A stretch of 58,250 nucleotides of DNA from Bacteroidales bacterium (GTDB lineage Bacteria; Bacteroidota; Bacteroidia; Bacteroidales; UBA932): assembly GCA_028686425.1 (NCBI GenBank), contig JAQUBZ010000015.1:1-58250 (forward strand), in the 5' to 3' direction. The first letter of the stretch is position 1; the number at the start of each line of letters is the position of its first letter. Of the stretch, positions 32,140-41,229 are shown piece after piece. The position numbers and the translations under genes are program-made. Below the pieces are notes generated by a model. It saw only the letters and a program-made list of their open reading frames with translations, was not told where the DNA came from and did no database searches.

Positions 32140-33340
32140 TGATATGACTTTCACGTTTATAAAACACTCTGCAGAAATATCTCATCAGCACTACGATAAA
32201 CAATATTCCGATAAGTGAAATGTTGACGAACAGCCTTTCACTTATAAATCTCTGTAAAATAATAACTTCATGGTCTTCTACAAGAGTTTTGGCAATATTG
32301 GCGGAAGGCAGATTGACAGATGCCCATTTTCGGACAATTGTTCCATCATTAAAATAGACAGCTCCTCCATTTGATCTGTTTAAAGTCAGAAGAGCCTTAT
32401 AATCTGCAATATATACATTTGTTCCCAATTCTTCCGGAAAGTCGGTCGAGGCTGCAAAGACATAGAGTTCCTGCCCTGCATTATGAAGTTTGTCCCTGAA
32501 AGAGGCAATCCTTTTTAACTGCCTTGGGCCAATAGTCTGCATATCCCGGATTGTGACGGCAAAAAGCGGTCCGTCATTGTACAGAATATCTGTACGGTCA
32601 TTTCCCGACAAATCACTTAACGACAAATCTATTTGTGCAGTATTACCCGAAATCAATTCGCTTTTGGAATCAATGAATGTCCATGTAGAATCGGGCAGAT
32701 TGTCAAGAGAGAAATTTTGAGTTTTACCGTCTTTGGAGTATGTGAAAATTGTCTCATATTGTGCCATGTCAACCGCATGGAGAGACTTCAGGTCGGTTCC
32801 CACCTTATATGGAGTAAAATCTATTCTCGGCATTGTGACGAATGCGTGAATCGCAATAAAAAGTGCCAGAAGTTCAAATACGCACACAAATGACCATTCA
32901 AACGGGGCCGGTGCAATCGGGCTGAATCTGTTTCTCTGAAAAAACAGGAACAGGGCGCATAGCAGCAATATTATATTCTTGAACAATGTCTCCCGATTGG
33001 TAAGGTGGATGGCTTCTCCGAAGCAGCCGCAATCGCTAATCGGGTTGAAAATAGCAAGGTAGAGTGTCAGCAGGGTGAAAAATGATATGAAAATCAACCC
33101 TATTGCAGATGCAAGTCTCAATCTTATGCCGAGAAGAATGCAGATTCCTATCACAAATTCTAAAGAGGAGAGTGCCATTCCTATCCACACGGCTGAAAAA
33201 TCGAGAAAACCAAGGTGGAATATGGAGAGGTATTCCTTTATGATAAGCGAATTTCCAATCGGATCTATGAATTTCAGGAAACCTGATAAAATAAATGTAA
33301 GTCCGAATATTATTCGGCAAATGGCCCTCAACAGTCTCAT
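32123..33340 (-). CDS. DoxX/MauE-like membrane protein with periplasmic domain (BT_3928-like)
   Basis: 405 residues. The first 150 residues form a four-helix DoxX/MauE-type membrane domain: RIIFGLTFILSGFLKFIDPIGN, GMALSSLEFVIGICILLGIRL, and the Cys-containing loop NPISDCGCFGEAI. The pair CGC is typical of redox-linked members of this group. The middle (about 190-360) is a soluble domain, then a final membrane helix (ISLIGILFIVVLMRYFC). In Bacteroidetes this protein lies next to thymidylate kinase or similar core genes; its role is unknown, perhaps in thiol redox balance. Its start overlaps the stop of tmk by 4 bp (ATGA), so it is translated from the tmk mRNA. Confidence 0.82.
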   Translation of the reverse strand: MRLLRAICRIIFGLTFILSGFLKFIDPIGNSLIIKEYLSIFHLGFLDFSAVWIGMALSSLEFVIGICILLGIRLRLASAIGLIFISFFTLLTLYLAIFNPISDCGCFGEAIHLTNRETLFKNIILLLCALFLFFQRNRFSPIAPAPFEWSFVCVFELLALFIAIHAFVTMPRIDFTPYKVGTDLKSLHAVDMAQYETIFTYSKDGKTQNFSLDNLPDSTWTFIDSKSELISGNTAQIDLSLSDLSGNDRTDILYNDGPLFAVTIRDMQTIGPRQLKRIASFRDKLHNAGQELYVFAASTDFPEELGTNVYIADYKALLTLNRSNGGAVYFNDGTIVRKWASVNLPSANIAKTLVEDHEVIILQRFISERLFVNISLIGILFIVVLMRYFCRVFYKRESHIIMEKS

Positions 33341-34014
33341 ATCTTATTATCAATTTCCTTTTGAATCATACTGAAAATGGCATCCGCAGCCAACATATTC
33401 CCTTTGGAATCCGAACAATCGATATTGATGAAGTCTTTGTCTTTGCTGCACTGTTCGATATATATTTCCCTTACTCTCTTTTGCAACTCAATGCTGGCTT
33501 CGTGAATGTCCGATTTGCCTTTCAAGTACTCCCTGTCGTCTCCTTCTCTGTTGTTTGTCAGTTTGTCCCTGACAAAAGTGATAGGTACATCGAGGAACAG
33601 ATTCAAGTCGGGTTTGGGAATGACAAATTTGTTGTATTCCACTTCAAATATCCACTCTCTCAAATAATCTGATTCTTCTCGAGACTTGAGTTTTGAACAT
33701 TGAAATGCAATGTTGGAATAGACATATCTGTCGAGAATGACACAATATCCATCGTTCAACCACTCTCTGATCATCGAAGAAGCATCTCTTCTATCCTCTG
33801 CAAACAACAGAGCTACAAGTTGGGGATGTACCTGCTCTACCGATCCGAAATCCCCCCTTAGAAATTTGGAGATCAAGTCTCCATAAACAGGGGCATCAAA
33901 ACGGGGGAAGTGAAGATGTCTGACATTTTTTCCCTTTGATTTCAAATATCCGGATACCTTTTCCAATTGTGTGGATTTGCCGGCTCCGTCAAGTCCTTCG
34001 AGTACTATTAACAT
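33337..34014 (-). CDS. tmk: Thymidylate kinase
   Basis: 225 residues from ATG at 34014. A longer reading from 34116 would run across the divergent promoters and into folP, so it was rejected. The P-loop EGLDGAGKST is at residues 6-15 (MLIVLEGLDGAGKSTQLEKV). LHFPRFDAPVYG, LFAEDRRDASSMIREWLNDGYCVILDRYVYSNIAFQ (the family DRY motif) and NLFLDVPI follow. The enzyme phosphorylates dTMP to dTDP in DNA precursor synthesis. The 4-bp overlap with the DoxX-like gene implies an operon, with the promoter at 34041-34048. Confidence 0.93.
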   Translation of the reverse strand: MLIVLEGLDGAGKSTQLEKVSGYLKSKGKNVRHLHFPRFDAPVYGDLISKFLRGDFGSVEQVHPQLVALLFAEDRRDASSMIREWLNDGYCVILDRYVYSNIAFQCSKLKSREESDYLREWIFEVEYNKFVIPKPDLNLFLDVPITFVRDKLTNNREGDDREYLKGKSDIHEASIELQKRVREIYIEQCSKDKDFINIDCSDSKGNMLAADAIFSMIQKEIDNKI

Positions 34015-34023
34015 AAATAATCC

Positions 34024-34048
34024 TATCTTTGTATTTGGTACAAAGATA
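34024..34048. promoter_or_regulatory. Palindromic, opposite-facing -7 elements between tmk and folP
   Basis: TATCTTTGTA (34024-34033) and TACAAAGATA (34039-34048) are a perfect 10-bp inverted repeat around TTTGG. Each arm contains a full -7 element (TATCTTTG), one for each strand. The plus element is read toward folP and the minus element toward tmk; the predicted start sites cross. The palindrome could also be an operator. Confidence 0.55.
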
Positions 34049-34069
34049 AAGTTTAATCCGTAAATATCG

Positions 34070-34876
34070 ATGATGGAAAGTAGAATTATTAAAGTGATGG
34101 GAATTGTCAATATCAATGATGATTCATATTATTCCCTCAGCAGGGCTGTTAAAGGTGACGATTTTATAAAAAGAACCGATAAACTTATTGTCGAAGGTGC
34201 AGATATTATAGATATAGGGGCATGTTCCACAAGACCTGGGGCCGTTATGATAGATGAAGAAACCGAGTGGGAGAGACTTCGTCCCATAGTAGAGATTTTC
34301 AGAAAGAGATATACGGGGGTGCAATTGTCCGTGGATACTTTCAGATCTGAAATTGTCGAACGGGTATTCGAAATTGCAGGGAGATTTATGGTCAATGATA
34401 TTTCTGCAGGACACGAGGATTGCGATATGCTTGAAGTCGTAGGTCGTTACAACCTGCAATATGTGGCAATGCACAGATTGGGAGACTGCCGTACCATGCA
34501 CGATAATTACGGATATGATGACATAACTGATGATGTGATTGAATATTTTAAAAATTTTGACAAGGAGGCTCAACTTCATAATGTATCGGATTACATTATC
34601 GATCCGGGATTCGGATTTTCAAAGAGTATTGAAGACAATTACCGATTATTGGCCAATCTCTCCAAGCTGAAATGTCTTAATAAGCCGATATTGGTTGGAA
34701 TTTCACGAAAAAGTATGATTTACAACTCTCTCGGTATCACACCGGAGGAATCTTTATGTGCAACTTCGGCTCTTCATCTTCAGTGCCTTATGGAAGGAGC
34801 AGATATTTTGAGAGTGCACGATGTGCTTCAGGCAAGGCAGTGTATAGAGTTGTACCACAGAATCCGTGTTAAATAA
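34070..34876 (+). CDS. folP: Dihydropteroate synthase, divergent N-terminal motif
   Basis: 268 residues. The TIM-barrel family motifs are recognisable: KVMGIVNINDDSYYSLSRA (loop 1), GADIIDIGACSTRPGA (loop 2), LSVDTFRSE, VNDISAG, VIDPGFGFSKSIEDNYRLL, VGISRKSMI and DILRVHDV. The enzyme joins p-aminobenzoate to dihydropterin pyrophosphate. Loop 1 departs from the usual NVTPDSF: the Thr and Pro are replaced (NINDDSY), and loop 2 has GACSTRPGA, not GGESTRPGA. Key acidic, Arg and Lys residues elsewhere are kept, so it is probably active. Divergent from tmk over the palindrome and followed 58 bp later by purB. Confidence 0.9.
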   Translation: MMESRIIKVMGIVNINDDSYYSLSRAVKGDDFIKRTDKLIVEGADIIDIGACSTRPGAVMIDEETEWERLRPIVEIFRKRYTGVQLSVDTFRSEIVERVFEIAGRFMVNDISAGHEDCDMLEVVGRYNLQYVAMHRLGDCRTMHDNYGYDDITDDVIEYFKNFDKEAQLHNVSDYIIDPGFGFSKSIEDNYRLLANLSKLKCLNKPILVGISRKSMIYNSLGITPEESLCATSALHLQCLMEGADILRVHDVLQARQCIELYHRIRVK

Positions 34877-34934
34877 ATCTCAGTAATTGAAAAAAAATAC
34901 CTAATATTGTAAGATTATACAAAAATATACCGTT

Positions 34935-36275
34935 ATGCAAGATCCATTGATGGCCATCTCTCCGATTGATGGCAGATATTTTACTCAAGTTGAGCGATTT
35001 GAGGATTATTTTTCGGAATTCGCATTGATTAGATACAGGGTAAAAGTTGAAGTTGAGTATTTTATTGCTCTATGTGAAATCCCCCTCCCGCAGTTGAAAA
35101 GTGTCAATCCCGATATTTTTACACGTTTAAGGGAGCTATATTGGAATTTTTCCATCACAGATGCTCAGGAGATCAAAGATATAGAGAAGACTACAAATCA
35201 CGATGTAAAGGCTGTGGAGTATTTTATAAAGAAGCATTTCAAGTTGATGGGACTGGACCAATACATCGAGTTTATCCATTTCGGCCTTACATCACAGGAT
35301 ATTAACAATACGGCAATACCTCTCTCTTTAATGGAGGGTGTAAGAGATGTATATCTGCCGGAATTAGACAATATCATGGGTATTTTGAAAGATTATTCAA
35401 AAGAGTGGGTTGCAGTCCCGATGCTGGCTCACACTCACGGCCAACCTGCTTCTCCCACTCGTCTCGGAAAGGAAATATCGGTGTTCAACGTAAGATTGTT
35501 TGAACAGAGAGAACAGCTTCTTTCTGCACGATATCCTGCCAAATTCGGCGGGGCTACCGGCAATTTCAACGCTCACTATGCAGCCTATCCCGATATAGAT
35601 TGGAATAAATTTGCAAGGGTTTTTGTGGAAGATACACTCGGACTTCGCAGATCTTATCCCACTACTCAGATAGAACACTATGACAATCTGGCCGCAATCT
35701 TTGACAACATGAAGAGGATTAATACAATACTCATCGATTTATGCAGAGATATGTGGACATATATTTCCATGGAATATTTCAAGCAGAAAATCAAAACGGG
35801 AGAGGTCGGGTCTTCAGCCATGCCTCACAAGGTCAATCCGATAGATTTTGAAAATGCAGAGGGGAATCTTGGCTTTGCAAATGCCATATATATCCATCTC
35901 TCCTCAAAATTGCCTATTTCGAGGATGCAGAGAGACTTGACGGATTCTACAGTACTAAGAAACATCGGCGTGCCACTTGCTCACTCTCTTCTCGCTCTGT
36001 TGTCCCTCAAGAAAGGACTTGGAAAATTGATTCTGAACGAAGATAAGATAGCAGCCGATCTGGAAGACAATTGGGCCGTAGTAGCAGAAGGTATTCAAAC
36101 TATTTTAAGAAGAGAAGGTTATCCTAATCCATACGAAACTCTCAAGGAGCTTACCAGACATAACACTCATGTTACAAAAGAGTCTATACGTGAGTTTATC
36201 GAGACTCTCAAGGTGTCTCAAGCTGTCAAGGAAGAGCTCAAATTAATTACACCACAGAGTTATACAGGTATTTAA
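34935..36275 (+). CDS. purB: Adenylosuccinate lyase
   Basis: 446 residues. MAISPIDGRYFTQVERFEDYFSEFALIRYRVKVE is the start of the E. coli-type PurB subgroup. The fumarase/aspartase superfamily signature GEVGSSAMPHKVNPIDFENAEGN holds the mobile loop serine, and TSQDINNTA and HTHGQPASPTRLGKE carry the other substrate contacts, including the catalytic His. The enzyme acts twice in purine synthesis, on SAICAR and on adenylosuccinate. It is followed 6 bp later by an exported M64 peptidase gene, an unusual partner that may only be a read-through neighbour. Confidence 0.96.
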   Translation: MQDPLMAISPIDGRYFTQVERFEDYFSEFALIRYRVKVEVEYFIALCEIPLPQLKSVNPDIFTRLRELYWNFSITDAQEIKDIEKTTNHDVKAVEYFIKKHFKLMGLDQYIEFIHFGLTSQDINNTAIPLSLMEGVRDVYLPELDNIMGILKDYSKEWVAVPMLAHTHGQPASPTRLGKEISVFNVRLFEQREQLLSARYPAKFGGATGNFNAHYAAYPDIDWNKFARVFVEDTLGLRRSYPTTQIEHYDNLAAIFDNMKRINTILIDLCRDMWTYISMEYFKQKIKTGEVGSSAMPHKVNPIDFENAEGNLGFANAIYIHLSSKLPISRMQRDLTDSTVLRNIGVPLAHSLLALLSLKKGLGKLILNEDKIAADLEDNWAVVAEGIQTILRREGYPNPYETLKELTRHNTHVTKESIREFIETLKVSQAVKEELKLITPQSYTGI

Positions 36276-36280
36276 TTGTT

Positions 36281-37564
36281 ATGAAGAAAATAATGTCGAT
36301 AGCTGTTTTGCTGTTTATTACAGTTGTTTACAGCAACGCTCAAATAGACTACAACGACTATTTTACCCCTGACAGACTTAGAATGGATCTTGTCTTTGCC
36401 GGTAATGCGAACGAGCAGCATGTCTATTTGGACGGACTTCATTTTGAAAAAGAATGGAGTGGCTCTGTGCATAGTCTCATACCCGACTTCGATTATGGAG
36501 AGTATGCCATTGAAGTTTATTCCGCTGATGATGGGATGAAAATATTCATGAAAGGATTTTGTTCTCTGTTTTCCGAATGGCGTACGACAAAAGAGGCCGA
36601 AGAGACAGACATGGCCCAAAGTAACTCTATTTGGATTCCTTTTCCAAAGAATAAGATTAAAGTCGTTGTTTCGGAACGAATGCACGATACGGGAGCACTA
36701 AACCCGATATTCAGTTGCAATATCGATCCCGCAGATAAATCAATAAAGAGGGATGTGGAGAATAACTATAAAATTGACAGTGTGCTCTATAACGGAGCTT
36801 CTTCTCAAAAAGTAGATCTCGTATTTGTGGCAGAGGGTTATACTGCACAGGAAATGGCCAAATTCAGACTTGATGTTAATGAATTTATGGGGTATCTTTT
36901 TGATATAGAGCCATATAAATCACGTAAAGAGGGTTTTAACATCTGGGCGGTGGAATCGGTTTCCGTGGATTCGGGAACAGATATTCCTCATCATGACATC
37001 TGGAAAAATACAGTAGCCTGTTCAAATTTCTATACTTTCAAAACCGACAGATATCTCACAGCTCCCGACCAGAAGAAAGTGGTTCAGATAGTATCAAATA
37101 CGCCGTGTGATGCCATTTACGTGATTGTAAATGTCGATAAATATGGCGGTGGAGGCATTTATAATTATTACGGACTCAGCATGAGTGACCATAAATATGA
37201 AGCAGAGGTGTTTGTTCATGAATTCGGGCATAGTTTTGCCGGATTGGGAGACGAATATTATTCATCTGAAGTTGCATACGAAGATATGTACAACCCCAAT
37301 GTCGAGCCGTGGGAGCCAAATCTTACCACACTTGCCGATTTCGGTCGCAAATGGAAGGACAAAATTGACAAGACAACGCCTGTTCCTACCCCCGATAAAG
37401 TTGAATATTCAGGACTTGTGGGGCTGTTTGAGGGTGGGGGATATTCTGCCAAGGGTGTTTACAGGCCTGTGTTGGATTGCAGAATGAAAACCAATACGGC
37501 TGCCGGATTCTGCCCTATATGTATTGATGCCATTAACAGGATGATTGATTATTATTGTAAATAA
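36281..37564 (+). CDS. Exported M64-family (IgA peptidase-like) metallopeptidase
   Basis: 427 residues. A signal peptide (MSIAVLLFITVVYSNAQ) is followed by an N-terminal beta domain (about 25-130) seen in M64 proteins of Bacteroidetes. The catalytic domain begins at VLYNGASSQKVDLVFVAEGYTAQEMAKF and has the zinc motif HEFGHSFAGLGDEYY with His313 and His317 and the downstream Glu/Asp; DCRMKTN and FCPICIDAI are the conserved C-terminal segments. The founder of the family cuts human IgA, but most members have no tested substrate. It is placed directly behind purB and before the yjjG-type gene. Confidence 0.92.
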   Translation: MKKIMSIAVLLFITVVYSNAQIDYNDYFTPDRLRMDLVFAGNANEQHVYLDGLHFEKEWSGSVHSLIPDFDYGEYAIEVYSADDGMKIFMKGFCSLFSEWRTTKEAEETDMAQSNSIWIPFPKNKIKVVVSERMHDTGALNPIFSCNIDPADKSIKRDVENNYKIDSVLYNGASSQKVDLVFVAEGYTAQEMAKFRLDVNEFMGYLFDIEPYKSRKEGFNIWAVESVSVDSGTDIPHHDIWKNTVACSNFYTFKTDRYLTAPDQKKVVQIVSNTPCDAIYVIVNVDKYGGGGIYNYYGLSMSDHKYEAEVFVHEFGHSFAGLGDEYYSSEVAYEDMYNPNVEPWEPNLTTLADFGRKWKDKIDKTTPVPTPDKVEYSGLVGLFEGGGYSAKGVYRPVLDCRMKTNTAAGFCPICIDAINRMIDYYCK

Positions 37565-37565
37565 T

Positions 37566-38258
37566 ATGATTATTGACAAGTACAACTATTTTCTTTTTGA
37601 CATAGATAGGACTATTTGGGATTTTGATGCAAATGCCTCCGTGGCAATGTGCGCCGTATTGGACAAATTTCAGCTGCCTATAGGTAATCGTGAGCTGTTT
37701 CTTGAGCGGTACGAAGTTATAAATCATCGTTTGTGGGATGATTACGAGGCCGGCAGAGTCACTAAGGAGTACTTGAGAAGAGAAAGATTTCATCAGACTT
37801 TCAAAAATTACTACAATATCGATAATATTGAATTGTCGGAACGTATAGGACACGAATATTTGGATTTCATGGCTTTAGGCAAAATTCTAATGCCGGGAAC
37901 TCGCGAGGTACTTGATGCCATTATGCAAAAAGGTGGAAAGATGGCGATAGTTTCCAATGGTTTCAAGGAGGTTCAATACAGAAAGCTGAAAATATCGGAA
38001 ATAGAGCAGTACTTCTCTGCTGTTATGGTATCTGAAGAAGTTGGGGTACATAAGCCGCATCCCGCCATTTTCAGCAAGGCAATGGACTCTATTGGAGGGA
38101 CCAAACGTGAAACTCTTATGGTGGGTGATGACTTTACCAATGACATAGAGGGAGCTCAAATATTCGGGATTGATCAATTTTATTACAATCCCAAACATAT
38201 TCCATGCGATGGCGCTCCAACTTATGAATCGGACAACTTGGCCGATTTGATAAAATAA
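37566..38258 (+). CDS. YjjG-family HAD phosphatase (noncanonical pyrimidine nucleotidase)
   Basis: 230 residues from ATG at 37566, just after the M64 stop; the in-frame ATG at 37545 lies inside the peptidase gene. HAD motif I is FLFDIDRTIWDFD, motif II is MAIVSNGF, motif III the lysine of GVHKPHPAIF, and motif IV MVGDDFTNDIEGA. The cap domain is the C1 helical type. The family dephosphorylates damaged or unusual pyrimidine nucleotides and so protects DNA. The Asp-x-Asp reads DID, keeping both catalytic acids. It converges on infB with no intergenic space. Confidence 0.9.
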   Translation: MIIDKYNYFLFDIDRTIWDFDANASVAMCAVLDKFQLPIGNRELFLERYEVINHRLWDDYEAGRVTKEYLRRERFHQTFKNYYNIDNIELSERIGHEYLDFMALGKILMPGTREVLDAIMQKGGKMAIVSNGFKEVQYRKLKISEIEQYFSAVMVSEEVGVHKPHPAIFSKAMDSIGGTKRETLMVGDDFTNDIEGAQIFGIDQFYYNPKHIPCDGAPTYESDNLADLIK

Positions 38259-41204
38259 TTACAATTTTCTCTTGATTTCCACTATTGTATAGGCTTCTAC
38301 AATGTCTCCTACTTTAATATCGTTGAAACCTTCGATATTCAATCCGCAGTCGTATCCTGAAGCGACCTCTTTAACATCGTCCTTGAATCGTTTCAGAGAA
38401 CCGAGTAATCCCGTATATATGACAATACCATCTCTGATAATTCTGATTTTTGCAGTTCTGAGAAGCTTGCCCTCTTTGACCATACATCCGGCAATCGTGC
38501 CGACTTTGGATATTTTGAATGTCTCGCGAACTTCTGCAGTAGCTGTAACTTCTTCTTTTTCCTCCGGAGCAAGCATACCCTCTATACCGCTCCTGACTTC
38601 ATTGATGGCATCATAAATGATTGAATACAAGCGTATTTCTATCTCTTCTTTCTCGGCAATTCTGCGTGCATTGGCAGAAGGTCTTACCTGAAATCCGATA
38701 ATAATGGCATTTGATGCCACAGCGAGCAATACATCCGATTCGGAAATTGCTCCGACAGCTTTGTGAATCACATTGACGTGGATTTCGTCAGTGGAAAGTT
38801 TAATCAACGAATCGGACAAAGCCTCTATTGATCCGTCAACATCTGCTTTGACGATTATATTCAATTCTTGGAAGTTACCCAATGCTATACGACGGCCTAT
38901 TTCTTCCAAAGTGATGTGAGTCTGTGTCTTTATTCCTTGAATACGAATAAGTTGTTCTCTCTTGTTTGCAATGTCTCGAGCTTCTTTTTCGTCTTCCATT
39001 ACGTTTATGGTATCACCTGCCGTAGGGGCTCCGTTAAGTCCGAGTACCGAAACAGGAGTTGACGGCCCGGCAATTTCGATTTTCTGTCCGCGTTCGTTGA
39101 ACATAGCTTTTACGCGACCGGTATAGCAACCTGACAATATGACATCTCCGACTTTCATGGTACCCGTCTGAATCAGAACGGTTGCAAGGTAACCTCTACC
39201 TTTGTCGAGAGATGATTCGATGACATTACCGACAGCATTCTTATCGGGATTTGCTTTAAGTTCAAGCAAATCGGCTTCAAGCAACACTTTATCGAGAAGT
39301 TTCTCTACATTCAGACCTTTTTTTGCAGATATTTCCTGGCACTGATATTTTCCGCCCCAATCTTCAACGAGGATGTTCATATTTGCAAGCTGTTCCTTAA
39401 TCTTTTCGGGGTTTGCTCCTGGTTTGTCTATTTTATTGATTGCAAATATCATAGGCACTCCGGCAGCTTGAGCGTGGTTGATGGCCTCGATAGTTTGAGG
39501 CATTATTGCGTCATCTGCGGCTATTATAATGATGGCAAGGTCTGTTACTTTCGCTCCGCGGGCACGCATGGCTGTAAATGCTTCGTGACCCGGGGTATCA
39601 AGGAAAGTGATTCTGCGCCCCGAAGGAAGGAGTACATTATAGGCACCGATGTGCTGTGTGATACCTCCTGCTTCACCTGCAATGACATTTGATTTGCGGA
39701 TATAGTCAAGCAGGGATGTTTTACCGTGGTCAACGTGTCCCATTACGGTAACGATAGGCGGACGTTCAACAAGATCTTCTTCCTTGTCTTCTTCTTGTTG
39801 GATTGCCCCCTGAATTTCAGCGGTCACAAATTCTATTTTATATCCGAACTCCTCTGCAACAAGTACGAGAGCTTCAGCATCAAGCCGCTGATTGATGGAT
39901 ACCATCAGTCCGAGGTTCATACAGGCTTCGATAACTTTGGTGACAGGAGTATTGTTCATCAGGATGGCAAGTTCATTGACAGTTACAAATTCGGTAACTT
40001 TCAATACGTTACTTGTCATTTCCTGCATTTCCTGTTCTTCCTGAACTTTCTGAGAGAATATTTCCCTCTTTTCACGACGGTGTTTAGATCCCTTGGTCTT
40101 CCCTTTCCCCTCAACCATGCGTGCGTAAGTCTCTTTTATCTGCTTTTGAACTTCGTCTTCATCCACTTCGGGACGGATAGCTTTAAATCTCTCTTTCCCT
40201 TTGGCAAATTTATTTCTGTTGCCACCCTGCTGTTGAGGATTATTGTTTTTGGGTCTTTCCTGACCGTTATTGCTATTGTTGTTATTGTTTCCACCTTTAT
40301 TCAAATCGACCTTTGCAGGATTTTTATGGATTCTCTCCCTCTTGCCCTTGTCTTTCTTGAAATTGTGATCATTGTTTGAAGAAGGTTTCTTCTCAAAACG
40401 GGACATATCCATTGTTCCTTTGATAATAGGACCGTCAAGTTTTTCAACTTTAGTCTCAATGTGTTCAATAACAACATGTTCCTTCTTTTCAGGAGCTGGT
40501 TCGTGTTTCTGTTGCACTTTTTGTTCTGGCTTTTTCTGATTGTATTGCTGCTTCGGCTCTTCTTTTTTGAAAGGCTTATGTTCCGTAATAATTTCTTTTT
40601 TGACCTGAACTTCCTTTACATGTTCCTGCTCAGGATTTCGCAAAACCGACTTTGGAGATTCCGGATGCTCTGCATGAACATCGACAGGAGTCGGCTCATT
40701 TTGAATATTCCGCGTATTGTCTTGATGGTTAACTATCTCTGTTTCAGGAGTTTTATCCTCTTTTTTGCCGGTAGGGGCATCCAAATCTATTTTTCCAACG
40801 ACCTTGATATCCGGTTTGTTCTCTGTCACGGTAGTAATAATTGTTTCGGGAGTTTTGTCAGTGTTTTCTTGAACTTTAGCCGGTTCGGGTTTGTGGGATT
40901 GAGTATCTGTAAACAGATTGCTCTTAATCAATATTTCCTGAACAGATTCATCTTCAATATTTTCTTTCTGATGCTCTTTTTCAGTGATTTCTTTAACTTT
41001 TATGGCAACCTTTCTTGATTGCTCCTTAATGATTTGCTCTTTGCCGAATTCTTTGGCTATCAGAGCATAATCATCTTCCGAGATTTTGGCAATCGGAGAT
41101 ATTTCGACCTCTATTCCCTTTTTCTTGAGAAATTCGGCCAATGTATTAATTCCGATATTGAAATCCTTTAAGACTTTATTTATTCTGATTGTAGGTTCTG
41201 ACAT
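38259..41204 (-). CDS. infB: Translation initiation factor IF-2
   Basis: 981 residues. The N-terminal 480 residues hold an IF2_N helix (RINKVLKDFNIGINTLAEFLKKKGIE), then a long low-complexity region rich in Lys, Glu, Gln, Pro and Asn (for example GGNNNNNSNNGQERPKNNN). The G domain begins about residue 485: VTVMGHVDHGKTSLLDYI (P-loop), DTPGHEAFTAMRARG (switch 2) and INKIDKP (NKxD). Domains III and IV end the protein. It places fMet-tRNA on the ribosome. It is the last gene of the rimP-nusA-infB operon, 25 bp after nusA. Antisense frames opposite the low-complexity part are long but show no family features. Confidence 0.97.
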   Translation of the reverse strand: MSEPTIRINKVLKDFNIGINTLAEFLKKKGIEVEISPIAKISEDDYALIAKEFGKEQIIKEQSRKVAIKVKEITEKEHQKENIEDESVQEILIKSNLFTDTQSHKPEPAKVQENTDKTPETIITTVTENKPDIKVVGKIDLDAPTGKKEDKTPETEIVNHQDNTRNIQNEPTPVDVHAEHPESPKSVLRNPEQEHVKEVQVKKEIITEHKPFKKEEPKQQYNQKKPEQKVQQKHEPAPEKKEHVVIEHIETKVEKLDGPIIKGTMDMSRFEKKPSSNNDHNFKKDKGKRERIHKNPAKVDLNKGGNNNNNSNNGQERPKNNNPQQQGGNRNKFAKGKERFKAIRPEVDEDEVQKQIKETYARMVEGKGKTKGSKHRREKREIFSQKVQEEQEMQEMTSNVLKVTEFVTVNELAILMNNTPVTKVIEACMNLGLMVSINQRLDAEALVLVAEEFGYKIEFVTAEIQGAIQQEEDKEEDLVERPPIVTVMGHVDHGKTSLLDYIRKSNVIAGEAGGITQHIGAYNVLLPSGRRITFLDTPGHEAFTAMRARGAKVTDLAIIIIAADDAIMPQTIEAINHAQAAGVPMIFAINKIDKPGANPEKIKEQLANMNILVEDWGGKYQCQEISAKKGLNVEKLLDKVLLEADLLELKANPDKNAVGNVIESSLDKGRGYLATVLIQTGTMKVGDVILSGCYTGRVKAMFNERGQKIEIAGPSTPVSVLGLNGAPTAGDTINVMEDEKEARDIANKREQLIRIQGIKTQTHITLEEIGRRIALGNFQELNIIVKADVDGSIEALSDSLIKLSTDEIHVNVIHKAVGAISESDVLLAVASNAIIIGFQVRPSANARRIAEKEEIEIRLYSIIYDAINEVRSGIEGMLAPEEKEEVTATAEVRETFKISKVGTIAGCMVKEGKLLRTAKIRIIRDGIVIYTGLLGSLKRFKDDVKEVASGYDCGLNIEGFNDIKVGDIVEAYTIVEIKRKL

Positions 41205-41229
41205 ATTATTACTCCCGATTTTTAATTAG

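Noticed and set aside
33337-34116. Longer thymidylate kinase with 34 extra N-terminal residues
   Set aside because: The extension crosses the divergent promoters and overlaps folP, and the family begins directly at the P-loop strand encoded from 34014.
39726-41018. Two long Phe-rich frames opposite the infB N-terminal region
   Set aside because: They are the complement of the Lys/Glu-rich IF-2 linker; Phe/Leu richness is the expected shadow of AAA/GAA codons.
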